Shown: positions 35,487 to 42,875 of the stretch, in pieces
Position numbering within the stretch: position 1 is the first letter of the stretch
How the letters are laid out: every line of letters begins with the position of its first letter
Assembly (NCBI RefSeq): GCF_036010485.1
Contig: NZ_CP108568.1
Span: forward strand, 186,001 to 250,000
Source: Streptomyces sp. NBC_01198
GTDB lineage: Bacteria; Actinomycetota; Actinomycetes; Streptomycetales; Streptomycetaceae
Direction: 5' to 3'
DNA: 64,000 nucleotides
Made by a program: the position numbers and the translations under genes
Notes under the pieces: generated by a model
Database searches by the model: none
What the model was told of the DNA's origin: nothing
What the model saw: only the letters and a program-made list of their open reading frames with translations

Positions 35487-36191
35487 ATGCGCAGCACTTC
35501 ACTCGCCGCCGGTGCGGCGGCGGTCCTCGCGGTGGCGCTCGCGGGCGCCGTCCCCGCCGCCGCCTCGGCCCCCGGCCGGGCTGCCGGCACCCCGATGTGC
35601 ACCACCTCGCAGCTGACCGGCGCGCTCGGCGGCGGCGACGCCGGGGCGGGCAACCTCTACCGCTACCTGGTCCTCACCAACCACAGCTCCACGGCGTGCC
35701 ACCTCACCGGCTACCCGGGGGTGTCGCTGCTGGATTCGGCCGGCAAGCAGATCGGCGCGCCGGCCGACCGGCAGCCCAGCCGATACGCGGCGGTGGTGCT
35801 GCGCCCCGGGGGATCGGCGAGCGACACGATCCATACGATCAACCACCTCGGGTCGTGCCTGCCGGCGTCGGCCAAGGTGCGGATCTACCCGCCGGGGAAC
35901 ACGGCGGCGATGGTCATCACGGGGGCGGTGACGAACTGCGACCACACCTTCACGGTGACGCCGATGGCCGCCGGGCGGAGCGGCAGTGACCCCGTGGTCG
36001 CTCCGGCCACCACGCCCGCCGCCGGCCGGCAGGTCCCGAGGGTGCCCTCGGGCGCCCCCGACACCGGGCTCGCCGCGTCGGCCTCCGGCCACTCCCCCGC
36101 GTTGGCCGCCGGCGCGGCCGCGGGGGTGGCCCTGCTGGGCGGTCTCGGCGTCACCGCCGCCACGCGGCGCCACCGCCGCACCGGGGCCTGA
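35487..36191 (+). CDS. DUF4232 secreted protein with sortase-like C-terminal signal
   Basis: A 234-residue exported protein: signal peptide to about residue 27, DUF4232 domain at 35-163 with four cysteines that probably make two disulfides, a linker, then APDTG at 190-194 followed by a hydrophobic helix and RRHRR tail. That tail order (motif, helix, basic end) is a cell-wall sorting signal of variant sequence. The ATG is preceded by CGAGGGACGGGAC. The class F sortase homologue is the next gene, so it is the obvious processing enzyme. The domain is about 75 percent identical to that of the gene at 37655. Confidence 0.82.
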   Translation: MRSTSLAAGAAAVLAVALAGAVPAAASAPGRAAGTPMCTTSQLTGALGGGDAGAGNLYRYLVLTNHSSTACHLTGYPGVSLLDSAGKQIGAPADRQPSRYAAVVLRPGGSASDTIHTINHLGSCLPASAKVRIYPPGNTAAMVITGAVTNCDHTFTVTPMAAGRSGSDPVVAPATTPAAGRQVPRVPSGAPDTGLAASASGHSPALAAGAAAGVALLGGLGVTAATRRHRRTGA

Positions 36192-36505
36192 CCTTGCGGG
36201 CCCCGACCTCCCCCCGGCCCACACGAGCGACTCCGTCGCGGCGGGGCATGCGCCTCCGGGGGCTGAACCCCCGTGCGGACGCTGACGGCCCGTCGTGGCT
36301 GGGCGCGCAGCTCCCCGCGCCCCCGCGGGGCCTGCACCACCGTGAACACGCTGACCGCCCGTCGTGGCTGGGCGCGCCGTTCCCCGCGCCCCTGGCGGGT
36401 GCGCCCTGCGGCGCAGGCCGATCCCAACAGGGGCGCGAGCAACCGCGCGGACGGGGGCGACGTGCTCGCAGGTGGGGCGGAGGGGGTGGGCGCGTCGGGA
36501 GGTGG
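36192..36505 (+). other. 314-base intergenic region with repeats before the sortase gene
   Basis: No independent gene. It contains two direct copies of a GC-rich 45-base element and, further on, AGGGGCGCGAGCAACCGCGC (about 36424-36443) which looks like an inverted partial copy. A frame from ATG 36248 runs through the repeats into the sortase, so a long N-terminal extension cannot be excluded. Confidence 0.6.
36279..36392 (+). repeat. two direct copies of a 45-base dispersed element
   Basis: Copies at 36279-36323 and 36348-36392 (period 69) share ACGCTGAC, CCGTCGTGGCTGGGCGCGC and TCCCCGCGCCCC with only a few differences. From memory the unit resembles a short palindromic element scattered between genes in Streptomyces genomes; I cannot verify this here. 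Confidence 0.65.
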
Positions 36506-37129
36506 GTGGGTGCGGTCGTGGTCGGCGTGCTTCTGGTCGGGTGCAGGGGCGGGGGGCAGGCGGGCCCCGCCGCGACACCCGGCGCGCGGGCGACGTCCGC
36601 GGGGACCACGAGCGCGGCGGCGACGCCGTCAGCCGAGGGGTCCACGGGGACGAGGCCCACGGCGATGGCGAAGTCGTCGCCGGAACGGCTGCGGATTCCC
36701 GGGATCGGCGTCGACACCCCCGTCGTCCCTCTCGGCCTGGCGGCCGACGGCAGCGTCCGCGTACCGCCGATCGAGGCGCACGCGCCCGCCGGCTGGTACG
36801 ACGGGTCGCCGACGCCGGGGCAGGACGGGCCCGCCGTGCTGCTGGGGCATGTGACCGTCGGGGCGTACGGCGACGGCGTCTTCCGGCACCTGGACCGGAT
36901 GCGGCCGGGCGACCGGGTGACGGTCGTTCGCGAGGACGGCAGCGAGGCGGCCTTCCGCGTCGACCGGGTGCAGACCGTCGCCAAGTCGCGCTTCCCCACC
37001 GAGGAGGTGTACGGGAACGTCGACCACCCCGCGCTGCGTCTCATCACGTGCGGCGGCACGAAGATCTCGGACGGCGGCGGCTATCCGGACAACGTGATCG
37101 TCTACGCCTCGCTGGTCGGCGGCTCGTGA
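36506..37129 (+). CDS. class F sortase homologue lacking the conserved arginine
   Basis: A 207-residue sortase-fold protein from GTG 36506: short hydrophobic N terminus ending VGC (Cys13), disordered linker, then the catalytic barrel from about 60. Catalytic His115 is in LLGHVTVGA and Cys182 in LRLITCGGT. Class F enzymes normally carry an arginine soon after the cysteine (as in TCGG-x-FDR); here the segment is TKISDGGGYPDNVIVY with no Arg, only Lys186. The start is uncertain, since the hydrophobic part is short for a membrane helix. The stop overlaps the sigma factor GTG. Confidence 0.78.
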   Translation: MGAVVVGVLLVGCRGGGQAGPAATPGARATSAGTTSAAATPSAEGSTGTRPTAMAKSSPERLRIPGIGVDTPVVPLGLAADGSVRVPPIEAHAPAGWYDGSPTPGQDGPAVLLGHVTVGAYGDGVFRHLDRMRPGDRVTVVREDGSEAAFRVDRVQTVAKSRFPTEEVYGNVDHPALRLITCGGTKISDGGGYPDNVIVYASLVGGS

Positions 37130-37671
37130 ACCACTGGCCCGCGGCGGCCGGCACCTCGGCGACAGGAGTGAGGAGAGCGGTCATCCGGCGAGAAGAGCGC
37201 GCTGCCTCCGAGCTGTTCGAGGCCGTCTATCCGCGGCTCGCGGGCTGGTGCCGCCGGCTGGTGGACGACGACGGGACGGCGCACGAGATCGCCGCGGAGG
37301 CCTTCACCCGACTGTGGGCACGCTGGACGCGGGTCGAGGAGCCCAACGGCTTCCTCTACGTCACCGCCGCCAACCTGGTCCGCGACCACTGGCGCAGAAT
37401 GGAGCGCGAGCGGCGGGCGCTGCGCCGGGTCACCACCGAGCAGTCCGTACGCTCGCAGGCGGAGCCGGCCGACCCTTCCGTACGCCTGCTGGTGCAGTCG
37501 CTGCCCGAGCGGCTGCGCAACCCCGTCCTGCTGTACTACTACGCCGACCTGCCGGTCCGTGAGGTGGCCGCGCTGCTTGGCCGGAACGAGGGAACCGTGA
37601 AGGCCGACCTGCACGCGGCACGCGAACTGCTCCGCGCCCGACTCAAGGGACACCATGACCGGATTTCCTGA
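37126..37671 (+). CDS. ECF-type RNA polymerase sigma factor
   Basis: A 181-residue sigma factor of ordinary ECF size. Region 2 spans about residues 28-90 (ASELFEAVYPRLAGWCRRLV, AHEIAAEAFTRLWARW, NLVRDHWRR) and region 4 about 120-175 (LPERLRNPVLLYYYADLPVREVAALLGRNEGTVKADLHAARELL). The GTG 37126 overlaps the sortase stop; GTG 37168 is an alternative. Its end overlaps the next gene by 17 bases, the common layout of sigma/anti-sigma pairs. It likely responds to an envelope signal through that neighbour. Confidence 0.86.
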   Translation: MNHWPAAAGTSATGVRRAVIRREERAASELFEAVYPRLAGWCRRLVDDDGTAHEIAAEAFTRLWARWTRVEEPNGFLYVTAANLVRDHWRRMERERRALRRVTTEQSVRSQAEPADPSVRLLVQSLPERLRNPVLLYYYADLPVREVAALLGRNEGTVKADLHAARELLRARLKGHHDRIS

Positions 37672-38509
37672 CCCCCAGGGGGGCGGCCCGGACGGCGACG
37701 GCGCCGACCCGGTGGAGCCGCTGCTGCGGCAGCCGCCCGGTTATCTGGACGCGCCGCCAAGCGCCTTCGCGCAGATCCGCCGGCGGGCGGCACGCCGCCG
37801 CCGGGCGCGGGCGGCCGGCGGCGGGCTTGCCGCGGCCGTGGTGCTGACCGGATCCGTCTACCTGGTCGGCACGCTGCACTCGCGCGGCACCGACGAGGTG
37901 GTGGGCCCGCCGGCCGGCGACTCCTCGACCACCGCGGCCTCTTCGGTCCCGACGCCCCGGCGGACACCGCCGTCGTCGGCCCCCAGCACGCCGGCCGCGC
38001 GGCGGACCACCGGCACCCCGAGCAGCACGCCGACCGAAGCCGGCACCCCGACCACCGGCACCCCGACCCGCGGCGGCTCCACCGGGCATCCGGCCACCAC
38101 CCCGATGTGCGCGACCTCGCAGCTGACTGCGACCCTCGGCGGCGGTGACGCCGGCGCGGGCAGCCTCTTCCGCTACCTGGTGCTGGTCAACCACGGCTCC
38201 ACGTCCTGCCATCTCACCGGCTACCCGGGCCTTTCGATGCTGGACGCGAAGGGCCGGCAGATCGGGGCGCCCGCCGACCGGCAGCCGATGGACTACACCC
38301 CGGTGGTGCTGCGGCCCGGCGGGTCGGCGAGCGACACCATCCACACCGTCAACCAGCAGGGCACCTGCCTGCCGGCGTCGGCGAGGCTGCGGATCTACCC
38401 GCCGGGCAACACCGCGTCGCTGGACTTCACCGGAAGCGTCACCAACTGCGACGACCTCTTCACGGTCACCCCGTTCGTCGCGGGCAGCACCGGCAATCCC
38501 CCGTCATGA
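37655..38509 (+). CDS. DUF4232 membrane protein, probable anti-sigma factor
   Basis: A 284-residue single-pass membrane protein: cytoplasmic N terminus (1-52, with DAPPSAFAQIRRRAARRRRA), transmembrane helix at about 54-74, a Pro/Thr/Ser linker (75-148) and an outside DUF4232 domain (149-277) with four cysteines. The gene overlaps the sigma factor by 17 bases, which with the topology suggests a sigma-binding sensor. The cytoplasmic part lacks a zinc-binding anti-sigma motif, so binding must be different. The ectodomain is nearly a copy of the one in the sortase-linked protein at 35487. Confidence 0.75.
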   Translation: MTGFPDPQGGGPDGDGADPVEPLLRQPPGYLDAPPSAFAQIRRRAARRRRARAAGGGLAAAVVLTGSVYLVGTLHSRGTDEVVGPPAGDSSTTAASSVPTPRRTPPSSAPSTPAARRTTGTPSSTPTEAGTPTTGTPTRGGSTGHPATTPMCATSQLTATLGGGDAGAGSLFRYLVLVNHGSTSCHLTGYPGLSMLDAKGRQIGAPADRQPMDYTPVVLRPGGSASDTIHTVNQQGTCLPASARLRIYPPGNTASLDFTGSVTNCDDLFTVTPFVAGSTGNPPS

Positions 38510-38560
38510 CACCCGGTCAGGGCCGCCCGGCCGCAGGGTGCCGGCGGTGTCGGTGCCGGT

Positions 38561-40294
38561 TCAGCCCGGGTACGGGTCGGGGACCTGGCCGGGTGCGGCC
38601 AGGAAGCGGAAGTCGCAGCCGGTGTCGGCCTGGGTGATCTGCTCCTGGTAGAGCGCGCCGTAGCCCCGCGTGTAGCGCGCCGGGGGCGGCTGCAACTCGG
38701 CCCGGCGGCGGTCGAGTTCGGCCTCGGGGACGCCGAGGGTCAAGGTGCGGGCCGGCACGTCGAGGGTGATGGGGTCGCCGGTGCGGACCAGTGCGAGCGG
38801 GCCGCCGACGTAGGACTCCGGGGCGATGTGCAGGACGCAGGCGCCGTAACTGGTGCCGCTCATGCGGGCGTCGGAGATCCTGACCATGTCACGGACGCCC
38901 TGTTCGAGCAGGTGGTCGGGGATCGGCAGCATGCCGTACTCGGGCATGCCCGGGCCGCCGAGCGGGCCGGAGTTGCGCAGCACCAGCACGCTGTCCGCGG
39001 TGATGCCGAGGCCGGGATCGTTGACGGTGGCCTGCAGGGTCCGGTAGTCGTCGAAGACGACGGCGGGGCCGGTGTGGGTGAGCAGCCGCGGCTGCGCGGC
39101 GATGTGCTTGATGACGGCGCCGTCCGGGCAGAGGTTGCCGCGCAGGACGGCGATCCCGCCTTCGCCGGCCAGCGGGTCGGCGGCGCTGCGGATGACGTCG
39201 TCGTCGTGCACGGCCGCGCCGGCCAGTTGCTCGCGCAGCGTCGCGTGGGCCACGGTGGGCCGCTCCAGGTGCAGCAGCCCGGTGATCTGGGACAGCAGCC
39301 CCGGCAGGCCGCCGGCGAAGTGGAAGTCCTCCATCAGATACCGCCCGCCGGGGCGCACGTTGGCGAGCACCGGGACCGTACGGGCCAGCCGGTCGAAGTC
39401 GTCCAGGGTGAGCCGGACGCCGGAGCGGCCGGCCATGGCTGTCAGGTGGATGACGGCGTTGGTGGAGCCGCCGAGCGCCAGCACGGTGGTGACGGCGTCC
39501 TCGTAGGCCTCGCGGGTGAGGATCGCCGAGGGTCTCAGCTCGCGCCGCACCAGGTCCACGACGCGTACGCCGGCCGCCGCCGCCATCCGCTCGTGGCCGG
39601 AGTCGACCGCAGGGATGGAGGACGCGCCGGGCAGCGTCATGCCCAGCGCCTCGGCGGCGGCGGTCAGGGTGGAGGCGGTGCCCATGGTCATGCAGTGGCC
39701 GGCCGACCGGGCCAGGCCGTTCTCCAGCTCGGACAGCTCGCAGTCGCCGATCAGGCCGGCGCGCCGGTCGTCCCAGAACTTCCACATGTCGGTCCCCGAG
39801 CCCACCACCCGGTCGCGCCAGTGGCCCGGCAGCATCGGGCCCGCCGGCACGAAGAGGGCCGGCAGGTCGGCGCTGGCGGCCCCCATCAGCAGGGCGGGGG
39901 TGGTCTTGTCGCAGCCGCCGAGCAGCACCGCGCCGTCCACCGGGTAGGAGCGCAGCAGCTCCTCGGTCTCCATCGCCAGCAGGTTGCGGTAGAGCATCGG
40001 GGTGGGCTTCTGGAACGTCTCGGAGAGCGTGGCGACCGGGAACTCCAGCGGGAAGCCGCCGGCCTGCCACACCCCGCGCTTGACGGCCTGGGCGCGGTCG
40101 CGCAGGTGACTGTGGCAGGGGTTGATGTCCGACCAGGTGTTCAGCACCGCGATCACCGGCTTGCCCAGGTGCTCCTCGGGCAGGTAGCCGAGCTGCCGGG
40201 TCCTGGCCCGGTGGCTGAACGCCCGCAGGCCCTCCCCCTCGTACCAGCGGCTGCTGCGCAGCACCGGCGGGTCGGCCGCACCGCCGCCGGTCAC
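38561..40294 (-). CDS. IlvD/Edd family sugar-acid dehydratase
   Basis: A 577-residue iron-sulfur dehydratase. Cluster ligands appear as Cys60 in SDINPCH, Cys128 in LGGCDKT and Cys201 in HCMTMGTAS, the dihydroxyacid dehydratase pattern for a [2Fe-2S] cluster. Length and company (a DHDPS-family aldolase and GntR) point to an aldonate dehydratase such as for arabonate, xylonate or galactonate, not branched-chain amino acid synthesis. The GTG overlaps the upstream stop by GTGA. It makes the 2-keto-3-deoxy acid used by the neighbour enzyme. Confidence 0.86.
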   Translation of the reverse strand: MTGGGAADPPVLRSSRWYEGEGLRAFSHRARTRQLGYLPEEHLGKPVIAVLNTWSDINPCHSHLRDRAQAVKRGVWQAGGFPLEFPVATLSETFQKPTPMLYRNLLAMETEELLRSYPVDGAVLLGGCDKTTPALLMGAASADLPALFVPAGPMLPGHWRDRVVGSGTDMWKFWDDRRAGLIGDCELSELENGLARSAGHCMTMGTASTLTAAAEALGMTLPGASSIPAVDSGHERMAAAAGVRVVDLVRRELRPSAILTREAYEDAVTTVLALGGSTNAVIHLTAMAGRSGVRLTLDDFDRLARTVPVLANVRPGGRYLMEDFHFAGGLPGLLSQITGLLHLERPTVAHATLREQLAGAAVHDDDVIRSAADPLAGEGGIAVLRGNLCPDGAVIKHIAAQPRLLTHTGPAVVFDDYRTLQATVNDPGLGITADSVLVLRNSGPLGGPGMPEYGMLPIPDHLLEQGVRDMVRISDARMSGTSYGACVLHIAPESYVGGPLALVRTGDPITLDVPARTLTLGVPEAELDRRRAELQPPPARYTRGYGALYQEQITQADTGCDFRFLAAPGQVPDPYPG

Positions 40295-41199
40295 AGGCCC
40301 CAGCCCTGGACCGCGGCGGCGACCTCGGCGCGCCGGTCGTCGGGGAGCACGCTGCTGGGCGGCCGCACCTCGCGGCGGCACAGCCCGAGGGCGGCCAGCG
40401 CCTCCTTGACCACGCTCACGTTGTCGGCGGACCGGCCGGCGGCGCGCAGGTCCTCGAACGCGCGGACAAGCTCCCAGACCTTCATCGCGCCCGGGTAGTC
40501 CCCGGCCCGCAGCGCGGCCAGCATGTCCAGCGGCACCCGGGGGGCGACATTGGCCAGGCCCGAGGTGAAGCCGGTCGCACCGACGGCGAAGTAGGCGGGC
40601 GCGTACAGCTCGGCGAGGCCGGCGAGCCATACGAAGCGGTCGAGCCCGGCGTCCCGGGCGAAGGCGGCGAAGCGCGCGGCGTCCGGCACCGCGTACTTCA
40701 CGCCGAGCACGTTGGGGCACCGCTCGCCGAGCTCCGCCATCGTGCTGCCGTCGAGCAGCGGGTCGCGGACGTAGGGCACCACGCCGAGCTCCGGTACGGC
40801 GCCGGCGACGGCGCGGTGGTAGGCGGCCCAGCCGTCCGGCGAGACGTACGGGTGCACGGGCTGGTGCACCATCACCAGCTGCGCCCCGCACGCGCGGGCG
40901 TGCTCGGCCGCGCCGATCGCCGTCGGCAGGTCGTGGCCGACCCCGGCGATCACGGTGGCGGGGTGGTGGGCGGTCTCGGCCAGCGTGTCGCGCAGGACCG
41001 CCTGCCGCTCCTGCGGGGTGAGGGCGTAGAACTCCCCGGTGTTGCCGTTGGGCGTGACGGTGCCGATGCCGGCGTCCAGCAGCCGGCGCAGCAGCAGCCG
41101 GTAAACCGGCCTGTCGATGCCGCCGCCGGCGCCGAAGGGGACCACAGGGACGGCCACCACGCCGGCGAGTGCCGCCATGAGCGCGGAACGGTCCTTCAC
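40291..41199 (-). CDS. dihydrodipicolinate synthase family aldolase/dehydratase
   Basis: A 302-residue class I aldolase-fold protein with GNTGEFY at 52-58, the catalytic Tyr143 in VPYVRDP and Schiff-base Lys168 in VLGVKYAV. Family members near IlvD/Edd dehydratases act on 2-keto-3-deoxy sugar acids, cleaving them or dehydrating them to a semialdehyde. The GTG is preceded by GAGGAGACACG and overlaps the GntR stop. It is the middle gene of a three-gene catabolic operon. Confidence 0.87.
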   Translation of the reverse strand: MKDRSALMAALAGVVAVPVVPFGAGGGIDRPVYRLLLRRLLDAGIGTVTPNGNTGEFYALTPQERQAVLRDTLAETAHHPATVIAGVGHDLPTAIGAAEHARACGAQLVMVHQPVHPYVSPDGWAAYHRAVAGAVPELGVVPYVRDPLLDGSTMAELGERCPNVLGVKYAVPDAARFAAFARDAGLDRFVWLAGLAELYAPAYFAVGATGFTSGLANVAPRVPLDMLAALRAGDYPGAMKVWELVRAFEDLRAAGRSADNVSVVKEALAALGLCRREVRPPSSVLPDDRRAEVAAAVQGWGL

Positions 41200-41849
41200 C
41201 GTGTCTCCTCCTCGCCGGGGAGCGGGAACGCCCGGCGGACGAAGTCCGCGATGTGCGCGTGCAGCAGCCGGCCCGCCTCCTGCGCGTCCCCGGTCAGGGC
41301 GACCCGCAGGATCTCCTGGTGCTCCTGCGCCTCCCGCTCCCACGACGGGTCGGCGGCCCAGGCCACGGTGGAGACCAGGGCCGCCTGGTCGCGGACCTCG
41401 TCGAGCATCCTGGCCAGCAGCGGGTTGCCGCACGACGCGTAGAGCGCGCGGTGGAAGTCCCGGTTGGCGAGGCTGCGGGCCGCCCGGTCCCTGGCTTCCT
41501 CGGCCCACACCAGCGCGTCGCCCGCCGCGTCGAGCGAGGCGCCTCGGGCGACGGTCCTGCGCAGCGCCTCGGGCTCGAGCAGCAGGCGTACGTCGTGGAC
41601 CTCGCGGGCCATCGCGGCGTCGACGGTCCGCACGGCGACGCCCTTGTACTGGTTCATGACCACCAGCCCGGTGCCGGCCAGCGTCTTCAGCGCCTCGCGC
41701 ACGGGCGTCTTGGACACTCCGAACTGCGCTGCCAGGTCTGCCTCGACCAGTGCCTGCCCGGGGCCGAGCTGACCGGTGAGGATGCGGTGCTTGACGGCTT
41801 CGAGGACGTACTGCGTACGGGAGGGGATCGGGGTGGGAGCGAAGGTCAT
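41196..41849 (-). CDS. GntR family regulator, FCD (FadR) subfamily
   Basis: A 217-residue regulator with winged helix at about 10-78 (GQALVEADLAAQFGVSKTPVREALKTLAGTGLVVM) and an FCD ligand-binding domain from about 88 with the helix-forming HDVRLLLEPEAL and HRALYASCGNPLL motifs that carry the metal-binding His residues. It likely represses the dehydratase/aldolase operon until a sugar acid binds. Its gene is first in that operon and has a heptad repeat 33 bases upstream. Confidence 0.88.
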   Translation of the reverse strand: MTFAPTPIPSRTQYVLEAVKHRILTGQLGPGQALVEADLAAQFGVSKTPVREALKTLAGTGLVVMNQYKGVAVRTVDAAMAREVHDVRLLLEPEALRRTVARGASLDAAGDALVWAEEARDRAARSLANRDFHRALYASCGNPLLARMLDEVRDQAALVSTVAWAADPSWEREAQEHQEILRVALTGDAQEAGRLLHAHIADFVRRAFPLPGEEETR

Positions 41850-41881
41850 GGGCCCCTCGGATCTCGCGATCGGCTCTCATA

Positions 41882-41902
41882 TATGACGTATGAAGTATGA
41901 CG
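41882..41902 (-). promoter_or_regulatory. triple heptad operator candidate for GntR
   Basis: TATGACG, TATGAAG and TATGACG follow each other without gaps on the plus strand, 33-53 bases upstream of the gntR start, in an unusually AT-rich spot. TCATA at 41877-41881 also forms an inverted repeat with the second heptad's TATGA. A likely GntR site overlapping the promoter. Confidence 0.6.
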
Positions 41903-41982
41903 CCAAGGAACGTACGGCCGCGAGGGACGGCCGTCAACGCCCTGCACGGGATCGGCCCGCGGGCGGGGACGGCGAACGCCGC

Positions 41983-42020
41983 CGCCCCCGTCACCGCGGG
42001 GTGCGCGGGTGACGGGGGCG
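41983..42020. terminator. 13-bp perfect hairpin after RNase H gene
   Basis: CGCCCCCGTCACC and GGTGACGGGGGCG pair perfectly with a 12-base loop, 39 bases beyond the stop of the minus-strand RNase H gene and before the gntR promoter. It insulates the two units. Confidence 0.7.
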
Positions 42021-42058
42021 ACGGGGGCGACGGTGCGATGCCGAGGGGGTGTCCCAGG

Positions 42059-42748
42059 TCAGCGGCAGTCGGGGTGGCCCCAGCCGTCGGCGTTCTTGGT
42101 GATCGGCTCCCCCGCCGCGTAGGCGCGCCCGCAGCGGCAGCGGCCGGGGAATTTGGCCTTCAGCGTGCGCGGCGCCCCACCGCCCTGGGCGGATCCGCTC
42201 GCGGCCGCGGAACCCGACGCGCGGGGCGCCTTGCGCACGGTGTCGGGCGTGCGCGGCGGCGGCGGTGACCCGAGGGCGCTGCCGGCCGGCTGCTGGACGA
42301 TCGCGGCGTGGCTGGCGGCGCGGTCGGCGAAGTCGTTGAGCCGGTCGCCGTCCACCTGGTGGGCGGCCACGTAGCGGAAGTCCACCGAGCGGCCGGTCAG
42401 CAGGGCGTCGATCCGTACGACCAGTTCCTGATTGGCGACGGGTTTGCCGGCGGCGGTCTTCCAGCCCTTGCGCTTCCAGCCGGGCAGCCAGGTCGTGACG
42501 GCCTTCATCGCGTACTGCGAGTCCATCCGGATCTCCAGCGCGACCTCCGGCTCCACCGCGGTCAGCAGCCGCTCCAGCGCGGTCAGCTCGGCGACGTTGT
42601 TCGTCGCGACGCCCAGCGGCGCCGCCTCCCAGCGGACCGGCTCGCCCCGGTCGTCCGCGATGACCCAGGCCCATGCCGCAGGCCCCGGATTGCCCTTCGA
42701 TGCCCCGTCACACGCGGCGATGATGTGTTCACCCACGACTCCGAGCAT
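42059..42748 (-). CDS. ribonuclease HI with C-terminal Cys-rich tail
   Basis: A 229-residue protein with an N-terminal RNase HI domain: catalytic Asp in AACDGASKGNPGP, Glu in NNVAELTAL, Asp in RMDSQYAMK and Asp in NDFADRAA. It cleaves RNA in RNA-DNA hybrids. After a Pro/Ser/Ala linker the last 35 residues (FPGRCRCGRAYAAGEPITK and GHPDC) look like a small zinc-binding or ribbon element. The ATG (MLGVV) or a GTG 12 bases later are both possible starts. It is divergent from a PP2C phosphatase gene. Confidence 0.87.
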   Translation of the reverse strand: MLGVVGEHIIAACDGASKGNPGPAAWAWVIADDRGEPVRWEAAPLGVATNNVAELTALERLLTAVEPEVALEIRMDSQYAMKAVTTWLPGWKRKGWKTAAGKPVANQELVVRIDALLTGRSVDFRYVAAHQVDGDRLNDFADRAASHAAIVQQPAGSALGSPPPPRTPDTVRKAPRASGSAAASGSAQGGGAPRTLKAKFPGRCRCGRAYAAGEPITKNADGWGHPDCR

Positions 42749-42875
42749 GCCAGTAGACCGCCCCGGGAAGCACATCGCCCCCCACCGGCGCGCCCGGGCG
42801 CTCCGCATGCGAGGACCGCGGTCGTCACCGAGCATGGGTACCGACAGGACCACCCCTGTGGCGAGAGGGCGCCGG

